Source of the DNA: an uncultured Bacteroidales bacterium
GTDB taxonomy: Bacteria > Bacteroidota > Bacteroidia > Bacteroidales > Bacteroidaceae
NCBI GenBank assembly: GCA_947367415.1
Contig: CANBEE010000007.1
Span: forward strand, 1 to 21,274
Length of the DNA stretch: 21,274 nt
Direction of reading: 5' to 3'
Shown here piece by piece: positions 1 through 9,800 of the stretch; within the stretch, counting starts at the first letter, position 1; each line of letters begins with the position of its first letter. The notes below the pieces were generated by a model, which was not told the DNA's origin, made no database searches, and saw only the letters and a list, made by a program, of their open reading frames with translations. Position numbers and translations under genes: made by a program.

Positions 1-56
1 CTCGCCTAAAAGACGTTTCATTTTGTAAAAGTATAAACTATTTGGAAGATAATTTG

Positions 57-64
57 TACCTTCG
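57..64 (+). promoter_or_regulatory. Putative Bacteroidetes -7 element for radA
   Basis: The octamer TACCTTCG matches the Bacteroidetes sigma-ABfr -7 consensus TAnnTTTG at all defined positions but one (C for T). It lies 19 bases before the radA ATG at 84, which implies a very short leader. No TTTG sits at the usual 19-21-base spacing upstream; TTTG at 41-44 is too close and TTTG at 22-25 is too far. The call therefore rests on the -7 box and its position. It also argues against an in-frame ATG at 42, which would lie upstream of the transcript start. Confidence 0.4.
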
Positions 65-83
65 CAGAAAGAATCGTAACGAC

Positions 84-1451
84 ATGGCAAAAGAGAAGAC
101 CGCATACGTATGTACCGAGTGTGGATACGACTCGCCCAAGTGGGCTGGCCGTTGCCCATCGTGTGGCACATGGAACTCAATGAAGGAGCAGGTGATACGC
201 CCTGCCGTGGCCGATCGCCGCGCAGCGCCGGGATTCACCTTCGAGAAGGCACGCCCACTGACATTGGCCGAGATTGCTACGGGCGAAGAGCCGCGCATCG
301 ACATGCACGATGAGGAGCTGAACCGCGTATTGGGCGGTGGACTGGTGCCTGGCTCGCTCATCCTCCTGGGCGGAGAGCCCGGTATAGGCAAGAGCACCCT
401 GGTATTGCAGACCATCCTGCGCATGCCCCATCAGCGCGTGCTCTACGTGTCGGGCGAGGAGAGCGCACGACAACTCAAGCTGCGTGCCGACCGCATACAG
501 CACGGCGACAACAACTGCCTCATCGTATGCGAGACCTCACTGGAGAAGATTTATGCCCACATCAAGGACACACAGCCCGACATCATCGTCATAGACTCCA
601 TACAGACCATCAGCACGGAGACTGCCGAGTCATCGCCCGGCAGCATCGTACAGATACGCGAGTGTGCCGCCTCGCTGCTCAAGTTTGTCAAGGAAAGCAA
701 CATACCCGCCATCCTCATCGGACATATCAACAAGGAGGGAAGCATTGCAGGACCGAAGATACTGGAGCATATCGTGGACTGCGTACTCCAGTTTGAGGGC
801 GACCAGCACTACATGTACCGCATACTGCGCGGCATCAAAAACCGCTTTGGCAGTACGGCCGAACTGGGAATCTACGAAATGCGCGGCGACGGACTGCGTC
901 AGGTGAGCAATCCCTCGGAACTGCTGCTTACCGACCGCCACGAGGGCATGAGCGGCATTGCCATCGCCTCGGCCATAGAGGGCATACGCCCCTTCCTCAT
1001 CGAGACCCAGGCACTCGTGAGCACAGCAGCCTACGGCACACCGCAGCGCTCGGCCACGGGATTTGACCTGCGCAGGATGAACATGCTATTGGCAGTGCTG
1101 GAGAAGCGTGTAGGCTTCAAGTTGGCACAGAAAGACGTATTCCTCAACATCGCCGGCGGCCTCCGCGTCAACGATCCCGCCATAGACCTCAGCGTCATCA
1201 GCGCCATTCTCTCAAGCAACATGGATACAGAGATAGAACCCACCGTATGCATGGCAGGCGAGGTAGGTCTCTCCGGTGAGATACGTCCCGTAAGCCGCAT
1301 AGAGCAACGCATCGCCGAAGCCGAAAAGCTCGGATTCAAGCAAATCATCATCCCCAAGCACAACATGCAAGGACTCGACACCAAACGCTTCAGCATCGAA
1401 ATCAGCCCCGTCCGCAAAGTGGAAGAGGCCTTTAGGATATTGTTTGGTTAA
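84..1451 (+). CDS. radA: DNA repair/recombination ATPase RadA
   Basis: RadA (Sms) is a RecA-related cytoplasmic ATPase that promotes branch migration and processing of recombination intermediates. The 455-aa product has the full family layout. An N-terminal C4 zinc finger has Cys10, Cys13, Cys24 and Cys27. The Walker A motif GEPGIGKS is at about 97-104 and the Walker B strand IIVID at about 167-171. The RadA-specific KNRFG motif is at 252-256, and a C-terminal Lon-protease-like domain runs from about residue 270 to the end. The start at 84 gives the family's usual MAK N terminus. An in-frame ATG at 42 would add 14 residues that are not typical of RadA and would lie upstream of the likely -7 box. 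The next gene starts 45 bases downstream on the same strand with no visible terminator between, so cotranscription is likely. Nothing looks broken. Confidence 0.97.
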   Translation: MAKEKTAYVCTECGYDSPKWAGRCPSCGTWNSMKEQVIRPAVADRRAAPGFTFEKARPLTLAEIATGEEPRIDMHDEELNRVLGGGLVPGSLILLGGEPGIGKSTLVLQTILRMPHQRVLYVSGEESARQLKLRADRIQHGDNNCLIVCETSLEKIYAHIKDTQPDIIVIDSIQTISTETAESSPGSIVQIRECAASLLKFVKESNIPAILIGHINKEGSIAGPKILEHIVDCVLQFEGDQHYMYRILRGIKNRFGSTAELGIYEMRGDGLRQVSNPSELLLTDRHEGMSGIAIASAIEGIRPFLIETQALVSTAAYGTPQRSATGFDLRRMNMLLAVLEKRVGFKLAQKDVFLNIAGGLRVNDPAIDLSVISAILSSNMDTEIEPTVCMAGEVGLSGEIRPVSRIEQRIAEAEKLGFKQIIIPKHNMQGLDTKRFSIEISPVRKVEEAFRILFG

Positions 1452-1496
1452 GGAGAATAAAGGGGGAAGGAGTACTAAGCAACCAATAAAACAAAA

Positions 1497-3116
1497 ATGA
1501 TTCAAGAACTACAACTACGGATTCTGCCCGAACAGGCAGCCAACGAGCAAAGCATAAAGCAGCATGTGGCTCGGGAGAAAGGATGGGACGTGCGTACCAT
1601 ACAGGCTGTGCGCACTCTGAAGCGGAGCATTGATGCGCGGCAGCGCACAATCTTCGTGAATCTCACCGTACGCATCTACATCAACGAACTGCCTACCGAC
1701 AATGAATATACCGAGACGTATTACCCGATGGTGGACGAAGGGCCTGAGGTAATCGTGGTAGGAGCTGGGCCTGGGGGGCTCTTTGCTGCCTTGCGCCTCA
1801 TAGAGCTTGGATGCAGGCCTATCGTAGTGGAGCGCGGCAAGGATGTACATACCCGCAAACGGGACATTGCACGCATCTCACGTGAACATACCGTTGACCC
1901 GGAGAGCAACTACAGCTTCGGTGAGGGTGGTGCAGGTGCCTACTCGGACGGAAAGCTGTACACACGCAGCAAGAAGCGCGGTAGTGTAGAGAAGATTCTG
2001 AACGTATTCTGCCAACATGGGGCGTCGACGAGCATACTGAGCGATGCGCACCCACACATCGGCACGGACAAGCTGCCGCGCGTGATTGAGAATATGCGCG
2101 AAACAATACGCCGCTGTGGCGGGGAGGTACACTTCGAGACGCGTATGGATCGCCTCATCGTGGAGGATAGCCGCATCATCGGTATAGAGACCAACACGGG
2201 ACGTACGTTGCATGGTCCCGTGATACTCGCTACGGGACACTCGGCACGCGACGTGTATCGCCATCTCCAAGCCTCGGGGATAGCCATCGAGGCCAAGGGG
2301 ATTGCAGTAGGTGTGCGACTGGAACATCCTGCTGAACTGATCGACCAGATACAGTACCACAACAAGAACGGACGCGGGAAGTATCTCCCTGCAGCGGAAT
2401 ACAGCTTCGTCACTCAGGTCGAGGGGCGTGGAGTATACAGCTTCTGCATGTGTCCTGGAGGTGCTGTGGTGCCTGCGGCCAGCGGACCGGAGCAGATTGT
2501 GGTGAACGGCATGTCGGCCTCGCACCGCAACTCGCGTTGGAGCAACTCGGGCATGGTGGTAGAAATCAGGCCGGAAGATATTTCGTTAATTGGCAATGGA
2601 CAAGTGACAAATGACAATAGTGCCTCCACAATCGACATTCAACACTCAACCACTCACCCTCTCGCTATGCTTCATTTCCAAGAGCAACTGGAGCAGCAGT
2701 GTTGGATGCAAGGGAACAGACGGCAGACGGCACCGGCACAACGCATGGTGGACTTCACACGTAAGAAGTTGTCGTATGACCTGCCTTCATCGTCGTACTC
2801 ACCAGGATTGATTTCCTCGCCGCTCCACTTCTGGATGCCGGAGTTCATAAGCAGCCGCCTGCAGCGGGGATTTGAGCACTTCGGACGTACCTCACGGGGG
2901 TTCCTCACCAATGAGGCCACGGTGATAGGCGTAGAGACGCGTACCTCGGCCCCCGTACGTATCATTCGCGACCGCGAGACGCTGCAGCACATCACCGTAG
3001 GCGGACTTTTCCCTTGCGGTGAAGGAGCTGGTTATGCCGGTGGCATCGTATCGGCAGCGATAGACGGCGAACGCTGTGCTGAAGCAGCTGCTGAGTATAT
3101 AAAGAACAATAAATAG
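1497..3116 (+). CDS. FAD-dependent dehydrogenase, COG2509-type flavoprotein
   Basis: This 539-aa protein resembles the uncharacterised FAD-dependent dehydrogenases of COG2509. No substrate is known for the family, so only a cytoplasmic oxidoreductase role is proposed. A short N-terminal domain (about 1-75) precedes the FAD-binding Rossmann motif VVGAGPGG at 87-94. A conserved glycine-rich stretch GEGGAGAYSDGKLYTR lies at 142-157. The C-terminal FAD-contacting motif GEGAGYAGGIVSAAIDG lies at 508-524. The ATG at 1497 follows an A-rich stretch and a weak GGAG, and fits the family N terminus. Residues about 364-388 are odd: polar low-complexity sequence encoded by heptamer-like DNA repeats (2597-2656) sits between the conserved IRPED segment and the FQEQLEQ helix, and looks like an in-frame insertion. 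The gene probably shares a transcript with radA. Assignment to the family is firm; function is unknown. Confidence 0.9.
   Translation: MIQELQLRILPEQAANEQSIKQHVAREKGWDVRTIQAVRTLKRSIDARQRTIFVNLTVRIYINELPTDNEYTETYYPMVDEGPEVIVVGAGPGGLFAALRLIELGCRPIVVERGKDVHTRKRDIARISREHTVDPESNYSFGEGGAGAYSDGKLYTRSKKRGSVEKILNVFCQHGASTSILSDAHPHIGTDKLPRVIENMRETIRRCGGEVHFETRMDRLIVEDSRIIGIETNTGRTLHGPVILATGHSARDVYRHLQASGIAIEAKGIAVGVRLEHPAELIDQIQYHNKNGRGKYLPAAEYSFVTQVEGRGVYSFCMCPGGAVVPAASGPEQIVVNGMSASHRNSRWSNSGMVVEIRPEDISLIGNGQVTNDNSASTIDIQHSTTHPLAMLHFQEQLEQQCWMQGNRRQTAPAQRMVDFTRKKLSYDLPSSSYSPGLISSPLHFWMPEFISSRLQRGFEHFGRTSRGFLTNEATVIGVETRTSAPVRIIRDRETLQHITVGGLFPCGEGAGYAGGIVSAAIDGERCAEAAAEYIKNNK
2597..2656 (+). repeat. 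Short heptamer-like repeats inside the flavoprotein gene
   Basis: Three consecutive 7-mers ending in GACAA (TGGACAA, GTGACAA, ATGACAA) occupy 2597-2617. After an 18-base spacer come CATTCAA (2636-2642), CACTCAA (2643-2649) and a shifted CCACTCA (2650-2656). The composition and repetition are unlike the rest of the gene and resemble short tandem heptamers usually found between bacterial genes. Here they are translated without a stop or frameshift into a polar segment of the FAD protein. The repeats are visible; calling them an insertion is inference from the family pattern. Confidence 0.65.
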
Positions 3117-3122
3117 GAAAAG

Positions 3123-3201
3123 GCTCGCGACCCTTCTGAGATGACTGTTAGTACATGAAAAACACTATGGGCCATCAGGAAGAGGTTGCGGGCTGATTTT
3201 T
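3123..3201 (+). terminator. Imperfect inverted repeat with T-run after the flavoprotein gene
   Basis: The left arm GCTCGCGACCC-TT-CTGA (3124-3139) pairs with the right arm at 3175-3193. The pairing includes G-U wobbles, one mismatch and two single-base bulges. A T5 run (3197-3201) follows. It begins 7 bases after the flavoprotein stop and would act as a terminator for the radA-flavoprotein transcript. The loop of about 35 bases is large for an intrinsic terminator, so a degenerate intergenic repeat is an alternative. Just after it come two GTTTAGG heptamers (3202-3215). Confidence 0.35.
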
Positions 3202-3251
3202 GTTTAGGGTTTAGGGATAAACAGTTTATTATTAACTAATACATTTTTCTT

Positions 3252-4889
3252 GTGATTTCAGTAGACGGATTGGCCGTAGAGTTTGGCGGCACGACATTAT
3301 TTAAAGACATATCATTTCAGATTAACGAAAAGGACCGCATTGCCTTGATGGGAAAGAACGGAGCCGGCAAAAGCACGCTGCTCAAGATATTGGCGGGAGT
3401 GCGCCAGCCTACCCGAGGCAAGGTGTCGGCACCGAAGGATTGCGTTATCGCGTATCTTCCACAGCATTTGATGACAGAGGATGGACGTACAGTATTCGAG
3501 GAGACCTCACAGGCCTTTGCCCATCTGCATGAGGCTGAGGCAGAGATAGAGCGCATGAACAATGAGCTGGCGACACGCACCGACTATGAGAGCGATGAAT
3601 ATATGGCTCTTATAGAGCAGGTGGCCGTACTGAGCGAGAAGTTCTACGCCATCGACATGACACACTTCGAGGAGGATGTGGAGAAGACCTTGCTGGGACT
3701 TGGATTTGAACGCAGCGACTTCAATAAGCCGACGTCGGAGTTTTCAGGCGGTTGGCGCATGCGCATAGAGCTGGCCAAGCTGCTGCTCAAGGACCCTGAT
3801 GTGCTGCTCCTCGACGAGCCCACCAACCACCTCGACATAGAGAGTATACAATGGTTGGAGGACTTCATACGCACCTCGTCGAAGGCCGTTGTTGTCATCA
3901 GTCACGACCGTAAATTTGTAGACTCCATCACCACTCGCACCATAGAAGTTACCATGGGCAGGATTTATGACTATAAGGCTTCGTACAGCCACTACCTCGA
4001 ACTGCGTAAGGAACGCCGTGAGCAACAGCAGAAGCAGTATGAGGAGCAGCAGAAGATGATACAGGAAACGAAGGACTTCATAGAGCGCTTCAAAGGCACC
4101 TACTCAAAGACACTGCAGGTGCAGAGCCGCGTAAAGATGCTGGAGAAGCTCGAAATCATCGAAGTGGACGAGGAGGACACCTCGCGCCTGCGCCTCAAGT
4201 TCCCACCCGCACCACGTAGCGGCAGCTATCCGGTGATTGCCGATGGTGTAGGCAAGACGTACGATCGACTCATTTATAAGGATGCCACCTTCACCGTAGA
4301 GCGTGGCGACAAGATAGCCTTCGTGGGCCGCAACGGTGAGGGTAAGTCCACCATGGTCAAGAGTATCATGGGAGAGATACCCTATGACGGCACCATCACC
4401 TTAGGACATAACGTGCAGATAGGCTACTTTGCACAGAACCAGGCTTCACTGCTCGATGAAGAGCTCACCGTATTTCAGACTATCGATGATGTGGCAAAGG
4501 GAGAGGTACGCAACAAGATACGTGACCTTTTGGGAGCCTTCATGTTTGGCGGTCCCGAAGAATCGATGAAGAAGGTGAAGGTGCTTTCAGGTGGTGAACG
4601 TACCCGACTGGCCCTACTCAAGCTCCTGCTCGAACCCGTCAACCTACTAATCCTCGACGAGCCTACCAACCACCTTGATCTCAAGACCAAAGATGTACTC
4701 AAGCAGGCTCTGGCCGACTATGACGGCACACTCATCATCGTGAGTCACGACCGTGATTTCCTTGACGGACTAGTCACGAAGGTCTACGAATTTGGTCACC
4801 AACGGGTGCGTGAGCACCTCTGCGGCATCTATGAGTTCCTTGAGACCAAGAAGTTGGAGAGTCTACAGGAATTGGAGCGGAAGAGTTAG
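3252..4889 (+). CDS. ABC-F family ATPase (ribosome-associated type)
   Basis: ABC-F proteins have two fused ATPase cassettes and no membrane domain. Characterised members bind the ribosomal E site and act in translation or antibiotic resistance. This 545-aa protein has Walker A1 GKNGAGKST (34-42), signature 1 FSGGW (164-168) and Walker B1 LLLDEPTNHLD (about 185-195). A charged, Gln/Glu/Lys-rich interdomain linker spans about 245-310. Walker A2 GRNGEGKST is at 359-367, signature 2 LSGGE at 445-449 and Walker B2 LLILDEPTNHLD at 465-476. Switch histidines sit in the SHD motifs at 217-219 and 498-500. No transmembrane segment is visible. The start is GTG: an in-frame TAA lies at 3237-3239 and no ATG intervenes, and the MISVDGLAVEF start fits the family. 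The long 135-base gap before it suggests its own promoter, but no clear one is seen. It cannot be assigned to a known resistance subgroup; a housekeeping role is more likely. Confidence 0.92.
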   Translation: MISVDGLAVEFGGTTLFKDISFQINEKDRIALMGKNGAGKSTLLKILAGVRQPTRGKVSAPKDCVIAYLPQHLMTEDGRTVFEETSQAFAHLHEAEAEIERMNNELATRTDYESDEYMALIEQVAVLSEKFYAIDMTHFEEDVEKTLLGLGFERSDFNKPTSEFSGGWRMRIELAKLLLKDPDVLLLDEPTNHLDIESIQWLEDFIRTSSKAVVVISHDRKFVDSITTRTIEVTMGRIYDYKASYSHYLELRKERREQQQKQYEEQQKMIQETKDFIERFKGTYSKTLQVQSRVKMLEKLEIIEVDEEDTSRLRLKFPPAPRSGSYPVIADGVGKTYDRLIYKDATFTVERGDKIAFVGRNGEGKSTMVKSIMGEIPYDGTITLGHNVQIGYFAQNQASLLDEELTVFQTIDDVAKGEVRNKIRDLLGAFMFGGPEESMKKVKVLSGGERTRLALLKLLLEPVNLLILDEPTNHLDLKTKDVLKQALADYDGTLIIVSHDRDFLDGLVTKVYEFGHQRVREHLCGIYEFLETKKLESLQELERKS

Positions 4890-4931
4890 AATCTAGACAC
4901 AAAAAACAAGAGGGCGTTTGCAAGACTCCGT

Positions 4932-5002
4932 TTGTCATCCTGTCGCAGCGAAGGATCCCTAAAAAGTCTCTATGAGATTCTTCGCTGCGCTCAGAATGAC
5001 AA
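4932..5002. repeat. Dispersed 'SERSEES'-type inverted repeat
   Basis: Two arms, 4932-4957 and 4976-5002, are reverse complements apart from four substitutions and one base of length. Both contain the core CGCAGCGAAG next to a TTGTCAT end. Read on the minus strand, one frame gives CHSERSEES, the known spurious peptide of a repeat scattered between genes of many bacteria, including Bacteroidetes. It lies between two converging genes. Its family identity is recognised from memory. Whether other copies occur in this genome cannot be seen here. Confidence 0.75.
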
Positions 5003-5013
5003 GAAAGATGTAA

Positions 5014-5050
5014 AAAAGGGGTGTGCCAATAGTTATGGCACACCCCTTTT
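5014..5050. terminator. Bidirectional intrinsic terminator
   Basis: A perfect 15-bp stem (5014-5028 with 5036-5050) closes a 7-base loop. The core GGGGTGTGCCA is flanked by AAAA on the left and TTTT on the right, so each strand's transcript ends in a U tract. It sits 125 bases after the ABC-F stop and 19 bases beyond the end of the minus-strand operon. It can therefore stop both converging transcripts. Confidence 0.9.
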
Positions 5051-5068
5051 ATCATAGAATAGGGAAAG

Positions 5069-6883
5069 TTATTCCTTATTGATATACCAGTTGTCCATTA
5101 TAGACAAGCGGCTGAACAAGTTTTCATCGCGCAACTGGCTCTCACCCTTGCGGCGAGCCACCTTATCGGCCAAGTAAGAGGGATCGTTGCGACGCAGAGC
5201 AACACGCATCAAATCATAGAAACGGGTACCCTCAAAAGCTGTCTCAAGAGCCAACTCATCAACAATAAAATCCTCTACTGTCTCAACCAAATAGCTCACA
5301 GGATTGAGCACCATGTAGCATGTGTCGGGTGTGCCTTCAGCACCTTCAACCCATACGATATCCTCATCAGCATATACATACTGGTTCTCATAGCCTGCAA
5401 ATGACTCATACTTATTCAGTGTACGCACATACACGGTATCACCTTGCTGATCGGTACGTTGCTCTACACTAGTAGGAACAAGACCAGAGAAGTCGAGCAC
5501 ATACTGGTCGTTCTCACCAGCCACACCACAGCCACGAGCATGAATGCCCGCATAAGCGGTATTCTCACTGGTGGGATATGTGAAGGAAATCTCTCCATCA
5601 ACGATACGAACCTGAGCAACACCAGTCTTAAGGATAGCGAATGCCTTTTCCGACTCGCCCATACGGTTGAGAGCCTCAGCCATACGAAGATACACATTAC
5701 TGATAGTATAGATAGGCAGTGAATTGGTACCCGAGAACTTTGAGTTCACCAAATACTTACTCTGAACATCAACCAAGTACCAGTCTTCCTCACGAATGGA
5801 GGGCGAGAAAGAGCCGTCGTCCCATGTTTCCCTACCGTATGTACTAAAAGCACGCACATCACCGCATGCCAAGTGGCGGATTGTCGTAGAATTCTGTCTG
5901 TAAGCATAGTCCTGCTTCTCTGAAAGTTCCTTCCATGCATAAGAGGGAGATACGGGGCGCTTACCTTCATTAACATCGGTAGCACTGAAGATATTGTTCA
6001 GATTACTGGTTGTACCATTCAACTTGGTATCAGCCATAGGGATGACGGTAATGTCCTCTGCGGTTGACATACTAATCGAGATGCCAGAAATATCGTTTGT
6101 TGTAGGATTAAGCGAGGTTACCTGTGAGCCACCAGACAAAGTACCGAGGTCCTCACGGTAAAGATACTCAGCATAGTAACGATAGGCATTCTTATAATCC
6201 TGCTTCCAAAGGTACATATCGCCTAACAACAAGCGAATGGGGAAGAACATAGATTTTGAATCAATGCCGCTGATGACGCCATAATTGGGCAACTCGGTAT
6301 CAACGTAGGGAAGGAGGTCGGCGATAAAATAATCGCACATCTGCTCAAGGTCGTACTCATCATAATTCTTCTCCGCATCTACCACAGACAGGATAGGTTC
6401 AGTGATAAAAGGTACTTGCTTGTATACGAGAGCCATCTGCAGATAGGTCCAGGCACGGATACCCTTCACCACTGCATACTCGCGCAGCATCACCTTCTGA
6501 TTGGAAACCAGCACCGTGGTGTCGACCTTCGAGAGGAAATAGTTACAGTTATTGATTACTGCATAATAATCGCTATAATCACAATAGGGATTTGAGGCAG
6601 AGATGTTGTGATTGATAAGCTCGCGCAAATCGTTCTCGGTATTGATATTCTCATCCACAAGATCGGCACGCAACTCGCCCAACAAGACTGTACGGTCGGC
6701 AATCCCCTGGAGCTTACTCAAGATACCAATAACAGAGTACAAGCTATCTGATGGAGAGTTCAACTCATGACTACCCTCATACTGAACCGATGAGGAGGTC
6801 ACATCAAGCATATCTTCACACGCTGTAAAGACACCCATTACTGAGCACAGCGCTATAATATAGAATATTGATTTTCTTTTCAT
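5069..6883 (-). CDS. RagB/SusD family surface lipoprotein (last gene of operon)
   Basis: SusD-family proteins are outer-surface lipoproteins that cap their partner SusC barrel and bind the ligand before import. This 604-aa product has a lipoprotein signal peptide ending FTAC with Cys22, followed by acidic residues (CEDML) typical of surface-exported Bacteroidetes lipoproteins. The helical TPR-like region includes GIRAWTYLQMALVYKQVPF (141-159) and YLRMAEALNRMGESEKAFAI. The family's C-terminal signature appears as AFEGTRFYDLMR (549-560). The chain ends at NWYINKE, without the longer P-x-x-E-x-x-x-N-x-x-L-x-QN tail seen in the other SusD of this operon; some family members do stop near this point. 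It starts 13 bases after the upstream SusC stop, so the two are a cognate pair. The ligand is unknown. The terminator at 5014-5050 follows. Confidence 0.92.
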   Translation of the reverse strand: MKRKSIFYIIALCSVMGVFTACEDMLDVTSSSVQYEGSHELNSPSDSLYSVIGILSKLQGIADRTVLLGELRADLVDENINTENDLRELINHNISASNPYCDYSDYYAVINNCNYFLSKVDTTVLVSNQKVMLREYAVVKGIRAWTYLQMALVYKQVPFITEPILSVVDAEKNYDEYDLEQMCDYFIADLLPYVDTELPNYGVISGIDSKSMFFPIRLLLGDMYLWKQDYKNAYRYYAEYLYREDLGTLSGGSQVTSLNPTTNDISGISISMSTAEDITVIPMADTKLNGTTSNLNNIFSATDVNEGKRPVSPSYAWKELSEKQDYAYRQNSTTIRHLACGDVRAFSTYGRETWDDGSFSPSIREEDWYLVDVQSKYLVNSKFSGTNSLPIYTISNVYLRMAEALNRMGESEKAFAILKTGVAQVRIVDGEISFTYPTSENTAYAGIHARGCGVAGENDQYVLDFSGLVPTSVEQRTDQQGDTVYVRTLNKYESFAGYENQYVYADEDIVWVEGAEGTPDTCYMVLNPVSYLVETVEDFIVDELALETAFEGTRFYDLMRVALRRNDPSYLADKVARRKGESQLRDENLFSRLSIMDNWYINKE

Positions 6884-6896
6884 GATTCATTCATTT

Positions 6897-9800
6897 TTAG
6901 AGGTTAATCTTAATACCCATCAGCAAGCTACGTCCCTGAGCTGTAAGACCACGGTCGATACCTTGATACAACACGGCGTTGCCAGCCCAAACTTCAGGAT
7001 CACTACCCAAGTAATTGGTCAGTGTGAAGAGGTTGTTGGCAGTAGCCCATACAGTCACACCCTGCAACCAAACAGAATTGACAGGAAGTGCATAGCTGAG
7101 AGTCACACTGCGCAGACGGAGATATGAGCCATCCTCAATCCAACGATCAGAGAAGCGAGAGTTGCCCATAGGGTCACCGAATGTTGCCTTAGGGATATCG
7201 GTTTGATGACCTTCGGCAATCCAACGACGGTTCAACGCTGTGGTTTGATTGAAGAACTGTGAACCACCCTCAAGCTGTGCACGCTGGTAGTTATAAATAT
7301 CATTTCCATATGAATAGTTGAAGTTCATACTCATAGAGAAGCGCTTGTAGGAGAGGTTTGAGTAGAGATTACCATAGAAATCAGGATTCGGGTCACCAAT
7401 AACCACCATATCCTTTTCATTGATAATGTTATCATCCACATGGTCAACAAAGCGCATATCACCAGCACCAAAGGCAGTAACCTCACCAGTAGTAGCTACC
7501 AAAGTGTGACCATCGGCCTCGGCTTCTTGCTGAGTGGCATACACACCTGCGGTTTCATAACCGTAGAATACGCCAGCAGGACGACCTACTGATGTCAACA
7601 CATTGGCGCCATAGAGAGTGGTGGTATAGTCACCGTCGGGGAGTGCAGTAATCTTATTCTTATAAGCTGCCACATTAGCACCCATCTCCCATTTCCAGTC
7701 TTTGGTGTTGATGAGCTTGACACGCAAGCCGAGATCGGCACCGATATTCTCCAAAGAGCCATCATTTGACCAATAATAGCCTTCGCCCGTGATTTCGGGA
7801 AGAGACTTCATGGTCAGTAGGTTGTTCGTATAGCTCTTGAAGAAGTTCAAAGATACTCCAAGCAAATCATTCTTGCTGATGAGGTCAAGACCTGCACGGA
7901 AGCGATGGGTTGTTTCCCATTGAATACCAGTGTTGCCAATATTATTCAGGACGAGACCAATAGAACCATTCAAGAAGCGGTTGGCACTGAGGCTAGAGCG
8001 TGAAGCACTGATAGCGATATCGTCATTACCAGAGGCATCATAGCCTACGCTCAACTTAAGGTTATTGATACCCAAAGCCTCAGGATTGAAGAAGTCCTCT
8101 GACGAAATCAGCCATGCAGCCTGCAAAGAGGGGAAGAGTCCCCAATGGGTTCCAGCCAGCTTAATGCCTGCATCCACATCCTTACCGAAGCGTGAGGTTG
8201 CCTCCATGGACAAACCACCCTGCAAGAAGTACTTAAACTTATAGTTATAATCGGCATTAGCATAGTATGCAAATGAACGCCAAGTGTCGTCAACACCACC
8301 GACATCACTAAAATTCAACGAGCCAGACACGTTAGGAGTCTTGTCATTACCTGTATTATGACCCTCCTGAGCTGTAGATACATAGTTGTCATTCGTGAAA
8401 CGGAAGCCACCAACAAGGTTCAGATAATGGGCACGATATTGATAGGTCCAGTCAATCTTCGTATCGCTGAACAATGATTCCTGCTTTGCATTAAATGCGG
8501 AAGCACTGTTGCTTGACTCTCCCACCCCATCAATATAGAAGGTAGGAGTACCAGTCATCGGCACAAAGGCACGCTGGTTATTGTTTGACAATGCATAATA
8601 GAACAATGTGGTAGCATAGAGATTCTTGTTGAAATCATAGCGAGGAGCGATAGATATGTTGAATACGCTATACTCCAAACGGTTCTTGTTCTTGGCATCA
8701 CCATACTCATTGATTGCTACAGGATTGGCCCATGAGGTATTGAGACCGAAATCTGAAGCAAAGTCATCGGCTGGAGAAACAAACTCTGTTAACTTACCAT
8801 TCTCGTCCTGGCGATAAGGATGTAAGAAAGGAGCCTTGATCAGACCCAAGAAGTTGGGTGAAAGAATTGTCTCCTTAGAGAAATCCTCAATGATACCATC
8901 ATCACGCAGATTACGGGTGTTGTAGTTATAAGCCACGTCAAAACGAGTACTCAAATCGCCAATCAACTTGATATCCGTATTGAAACGCAGGTTCATACGA
9001 GTAAAGTTATTGTAGTTCAACGTACTTTCAGCGTTTGTGTAACCTAAAGAGAGGTTATAATCGGCCACCTCATCACCACCCTGAACACTCATATTGTAGT
9101 TCTGGGTGAAAGCTTCACGATAAATATAATCATCCCAATTGGTATCATTGTGATACATATCATAATAGTAGTAATTAGGATCATTATTCAAGAACTTGAA
9201 ATCAGTGAGTTCAGTATCTGTACTACCAATGAGTTCTGATGCATAGAGACGGTACTGACTTGCATTCATCATCGAAGGACGTTCGGGCATCATCTCAATA
9301 CCTGCCATAACATTGGCCTCAATGCGAGTAGCCATGCTAGTGCTACGCTTGGTATCAATCAGAATCACACCGTTAGAACCTTTTGTTCCGTAAAGTGCGG
9401 TAGCATTCCTCAATACTGTAACCTTCTCAATGTCGTTCACATTGATAGAAGAGAGCACGTTATTATAGTGTCCTTCATGCAAAGCATCACGATTGTATTG
9501 CTGATCAATGAAAACACCGTCAACAACGATAAGAGGCTGTGCATTGGCATTCAGAGAGTTCAAGCCACCAATGAACATGGCAGAACCCATAGCAGGAGTA
9601 CCGCTGCGAGTAATCGTTCGCAAATCGCCTCCCAAGCGTGTGCCAATCTCCTGATCAACACTCAGGGCTGTACTCAAGGAGAAATCCTCGGTCTGCGCAA
9701 TATCACTGACCAGGACATCTGCTGTATAATCACTTGTAAACTGTTCGGCATGAATGAACACTTGTTGTGATTTCTCACTCACTGCCATCTGAATAAGGTT

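Noticed and set aside
42..83. Upstream ATG extending RadA by 14 residues
   Set aside because: The extension is not RadA-like and lies at or before the likely -7 promoter box; the ATG at 84 gives the conserved zinc-finger N terminus.
1878..2525. 215-codon minus-strand open frame inside the flavoprotein gene
   Set aside because: It lies wholly antisense to a gene with clear FAD-binding motifs and shows no recognisable domain or signal. Long antisense frames are common in high-GC coding DNA.
3216..3251. Promoter for the ABC-F gene at TACATTTT (3240-3247)
   Set aside because: It resembles the -7 box except at the last base. However, it would put transcription start on or after the GTG, and no TTTG is at the required distance.
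4774..5055. Minus-strand open frame of 93 codons containing CHSERSEES
   Set aside because: It overlaps the end of the ABC-F gene, the dispersed repeat and the terminator hairpin. Its peptide is the well-known translation artefact of that repeat.
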